From the NCBI RefSeq assembly GCF_047495875.1, contig NC_092459.1, positions 17,283,795 to 17,347,794 on the forward strand: 64,000 nucleotides of DNA, given 5' to 3'. Below the pieces are notes generated by a model. The model saw only the letters and a list, made by a program, of their open reading frames with translations. It did no database searches and was not told the origin of the DNA. Of this stretch, positions 60,724 through 64,000 are shown piece after piece. Position 1 is the first letter of the stretch. Every line of letters begins with the position of its first letter. The position numbers and the translations under genes are program-made. This DNA comes from Pithys albifrons albifrons (lineage: Eukaryota > Chordata > Aves > Passeriformes > Thamnophilidae).

Positions 60724-61694
60724 CTGTCAGTGTGACAAATAACAGACACTTTAAAGCAAAGAACCATCAGTCACAGAAAGAACATTACTTAGAATGAAAT
60801 CAACGTTTCTGTTGATCTATAATAAACTCAGTATACACATTTCTGACTGGGAATGTAGAATAGATTAAGGATCGAGCCACACCAACAATGGAAAAGAGTA
60901 GGCAAGACTAGTGGAACAATCTGAATAAAAAATTTTCTCGAAAACCTGATTTTATATAGCAGCTGAATACAACTTCCACAAACCGATTTTGTAAAACTGC
61001 CATAGGGTAGTAGGAAAATATGTGTTTCTGTAGATGATACTTTAGTTTGTGTGTATACATCCAGACACATAAAGATATATTGATATATCATACATATCTT
61101 GATCTCAAATATTTGGTTTGATTCAGATAACACATTCAGCACATTTTTGTTTTTGAAATATAGTCTTAATTTTTCTTTGTTGCCAGCCATTTGCCAACCA
61201 AAAGGCAACACATGCACACTACTATGAAAGGTGCCTTTTTAAATGCAGAACTACAAATAACTTCTCTAATGGAACTCAGTTCCTACTAAAGGGCAGAGGC
61301 ATTCCCCAGTTTCATATTCGTGACTCCCAGGAAACAGGTATTGAATGAATGCTAAGGCTTGTGGCCTCCAATCTGAGTACGATCAGAGCACGCAGGGATT
61401 AGGCAGAAAAGAAACTAACTTTCTACAGCAAACTTACTTCCATAAATGTTTTTAATGGTCCAAAGTATTTGGAGGAATCTGGTGATAGTGTTGTTTCAGA
61501 CCACTATTTTAGCACATTGCCAACCTCATGAGATGCAGAATTACCTCAAACATTAGAACTTTTCCACTTGTGTACCTAAAATAATGATTACCCAGAGACT
61601 GATGTATTCACTTACATGAAAATACCCAGCTTATGTCTGATGGATATGAACACCCTGGACAGGTGAAGTAAGTAGTCATACAGAGTGAGAAGCC

Positions 61695-61801
61695 TTTTCC
61701 CTTTTTTTTCATTTTGTTGTGGTTTTTTTTTTTTTGGTTTGTTTTTGTTTGGTTTGGATTGGGTTTGTGGTGGGTTTTTTTGATTTGTTTTGTTTTGTTT
61801 T
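61695..61801. repeat. T/G-rich low-complexity tract
   Basis: About 107 bp nearly devoid of C and A on the plus strand: poly-T runs, GGTTTG and GTTTT units. The minus-strand open frame at 61608-61820 (Lys/Asn/Gln-rich) is a composition artefact. Confidence 0.88.
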
Positions 61802-62260
61802 CCATAGGTTCCATCTGCATTTAAATGACTTACTACAAAACCAGCTAGTGCTACCTACTCATCACAAGAATTCTGAGTCTTGTACTTAAGTCAAGCTTTT
61901 GTGGAGAATTGATTACAAGCAAACCTGAGGTCCACTGTGGGAAAAACCATTGTGGAAAAAAAAATTTTTGATCACTGATTCCTGAATAAACCATCTCAAG
62001 AATAGCACAATAGAAGCAGCCAGGAACAAAAGTGCAGCAAAATTAGAATGCTTCTTTAAGATCATACAAAAGTGTGATAGGGCTGCAAAGCAAACCAATG
62101 TGTCCTAATTTCTAAGGTGTAAGAAAACTATGTCTCCTGAAATCCTCTGACCCTTATTTCCTGCAGTATTTTAAACATTTATTACTCACTAAGGACTGAA
62201 GATCTGATAGTTCTACTTTACTGTTAAAATGATAGTTCTTCCCTTTTATCTGCAGACAAT

Positions 62261-62335
62261 TAAACATATTTTTATACATATATATATGCCTTATATATAT
62301 AAAAATTGATATATTTATATACACATATACAAAAG
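62261..62335. repeat. TA-rich tract
   Basis: Short TATATA runs at 62277-62287 and 62292-62302, with further ATATTTATAT and ACATATAC units. Low-complexity AT microsatellite. Confidence 0.8.
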
Positions 62336-62524
62336 TTTTAGTCAAGGTTAAACTATCACATAATTTTTAAATACGTCTGACATTCTGCAGTAATGAGATG
62401 CTTTTTTTTTTACATTTAGTATCTGATTAGAAGGTTATGAATTTTTACTTTAATAATAAGTTTTATTATTTTTAAGTGAGGTAAAGCTAAATATTGTAAT
62501 TAAAGTGCATTAAGCTAGAAATCC

Positions 62525-63100
62525 CAGACATGAGTACAGACTGAGAGAAGTCACTGAGAGCAGCCCTGAAGAGAAGGAGCCGGGCCTTATCATGGGTGAA
62601 AAGCTGGACATGAGCCAATAGCGAGCACTCACAGCTCAGAAAGCCACCCATGTCCTGAGTTGCATTGAAAGAAACATGAGAAACAGGTCAAGGGAGGTGA
62701 TTATGGACCTGTTCAAACAGGTCCAGAGGAGGCCACAGCGATGATCAGAGGGCTGTAGCACTTCTTCTATGAACTCGGGCTGAGAGTGCAGAAGAGAAGG
62801 TTTTAGCAGTTTTCCATTACCTAAAGGAAGCTTATAACAAAGAGGGGGAACAACTTTTACGTGGGCACAGTGATAGGGCAAAGGGGAACAGTTTTAAACT
62901 AAAAAAAGAAGAGATTTAGATTAGATATTAGGAAGAAATTCTTTACTGTGAGGGTGATTAGACACTGGAACAGGTTGCCCAGAAAAGTTCTGGATGCCCC
63001 ATGCCTGGAAGTGTTCAAGGCCAGGATGGATGGAGGGTATGGAACTAGATGACCTTTAAGGTCCTTTTCAACTTAAGTCATTCTATGATTCTATGAACTA
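62525..63100 (+). mobile_element. CR1 LINE 3' end
   Basis: About 575 bp, plus strand, 5'-truncated. Landmarks are GACCTGTTCAAACAGGTCCA near 62707, GGAAGAAATTCTTTACTGTG near 62930, CACTGGAACAGGTTGCCCAG near 62963, and the terminus TCATTCTATGATTCTATGA at 63080-63098 with two ATTCTATG units. The intact end and moderate divergence suggest a younger copy than that at 32440-32890. It is antisense to SNTG2. Confidence 0.93.
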
Positions 63101-64000
63101 CAGATTAGACTTGCTTAGGCTGTTATGATAGTCATATTGGACCATATATGAAAACATAGTTCAGACATAAATACAAGAAATTGTATGTATTTCTTCTATA
63201 TGTGTATATCTATATAAACTAATCAAAGATGATAAATACCTCTGATAAAAATTCAAGAAACTGTTAGCCCATCATTGCATATGTTCAAATTCCCTTGAAG
63301 TCACTTTTCTGTCTTCATTTGATGAATTTATATTCCTATACTTCATTAATATCTGCATCAGGCCTTGAAATAAACTGATGTCCTCCTTGTAGCCCAGCCA
63401 CACCACATTACGACTCAAGATAAACTAAACTGCAACTAAGCTATCACAACTACATCAAATGCTTTTACATCTGACCGAACGGTAAACCACTTTGTTTTCT
63501 ACACTGTACTAACACAACCACTGAATTTTGGAGTCTTTGATAACAAAGACTAATTGGAAATATTCTCTATGAGTAAATGTATAAATTAAACAAATAATGA
63601 ATTATTCTATTTTAAAAAGTAAATAATTAAGAAATTACACATTAGAACTTGAAAGAGCTGGTGTGCTTCACTTCATAATTTTCCAGATAATAAGGTAGTG
63701 AGGTTTGTGTACTTAAAAAAATTAACAAATGGTTTAAATCCCTCACTCCTACATAAAAGTTCATTTGGTCCAAGAAATGGGAAGCCATTTGGCCTGATCC
63801 TTGAAAAAAAATCCAAGCTCAGGCCAAGTAGTGTGGCTGAAACCAATCTGACAAATCAATATGCTGCAGGCAAACACACTGACATCGACAGCACATGGGG
63901 TTAACAAATGCCCTGATGTGAAGTCAGGAGGGTGACAAATGTGTACAGGGGGCAGTGGAGGCTGCAGGGGGTTCTGTGAGGGGTCGCTGGGGCTGTCCTG

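Larger units (their letters stand above)
60724..64000 (-). other. SNTG2 intron (partial, right edge)
   Basis: Upstream of the PDZ-end exon. It contains a T/G-rich tract (61695-61801), a TA-rich tract (62261-62335) and a CR1 3' end (62525-63100). The last 70 bases become GC-rich and may be the edge of another element. The preceding PDZ exon was looked for and not found. Confidence 0.8.

Noticed and set aside
1..64000. CRISPR array, prophage, operon or other prokaryotic system
   Set aside because: Spliced exons, CR1 LINEs, SINEs and LTRs show vertebrate DNA; no regularly spaced repeats or dense coding.

Overview
The window reads as vertebrate nuclear DNA from a bird, most likely a songbird. 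It is AT-rich, has no long open frames, and holds small exons with GT/AG splice sites separated by multi-kilobase introns. Its interspersed repeats are CR1 LINEs in several states of decay, avian-type retroviral LTRs, and two copies of a SINE with a tRNA-Ile-like head and a CR1-like tail. That SINE type is known from passerines (TguSINE1). No database search was run; names rest on motif recognition and on my memory of the families.

The only host gene I can support is SNTG2 (gamma-2-syntrophin) on the minus strand. Eight consecutive coding exons lie at 60636-60723, 54024-54115, 39130-39257, 30256-30385, 23521-23559, 14765-14881, 6680-6751 and 2252-2461, listed 5' to 3' of the gene. They join in frame with no stop to give 292 codons. 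These run from the end of the PDZ domain, through a Ser/Pro/Gly-rich linker and the second half of the split PH1 domain, into most of PH2. The 5' exons (start codon, most of the PDZ) lie beyond the right edge and the 3' exons (end of PH2, syntrophin-unique C-terminus) beyond the left edge.

Layout by coordinate: 1-2251 is intron. 2252-6751 holds two exons and one SINE. 6752-14764 is intron with a GC-rich patch and a decayed LTR at 12345-12840. The 14765-23559 interval has exons at both ends and a 1.6 kb CR1 at 20922-22506. 23560-30255 is intron with a GC-rich patch at 24360-24800. 30256-39257 has exons at both ends, an old CR1 at 32440-32890 and two solo LTRs 188 bp apart (36261-36812 minus, 37001-37751 plus). 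39258-54023 is the largest intron, with the second SINE, an ancient repeat relic and two CR1s. 54024-60723 has exons at both ends and a CR1 that keeps ORF1/endonuclease parts but lacks its 3' end. 60724-64000 is intron with a CR1 3' end at 62525-63100.

I found no bacterial or phage genes, CRISPR arrays, functional RNA genes or novel gene system. The most interesting signals are the SINE structure, the 3'-truncated CR1, the LTR pair, and a few intronic stretches that could be conserved regulatory DNA.
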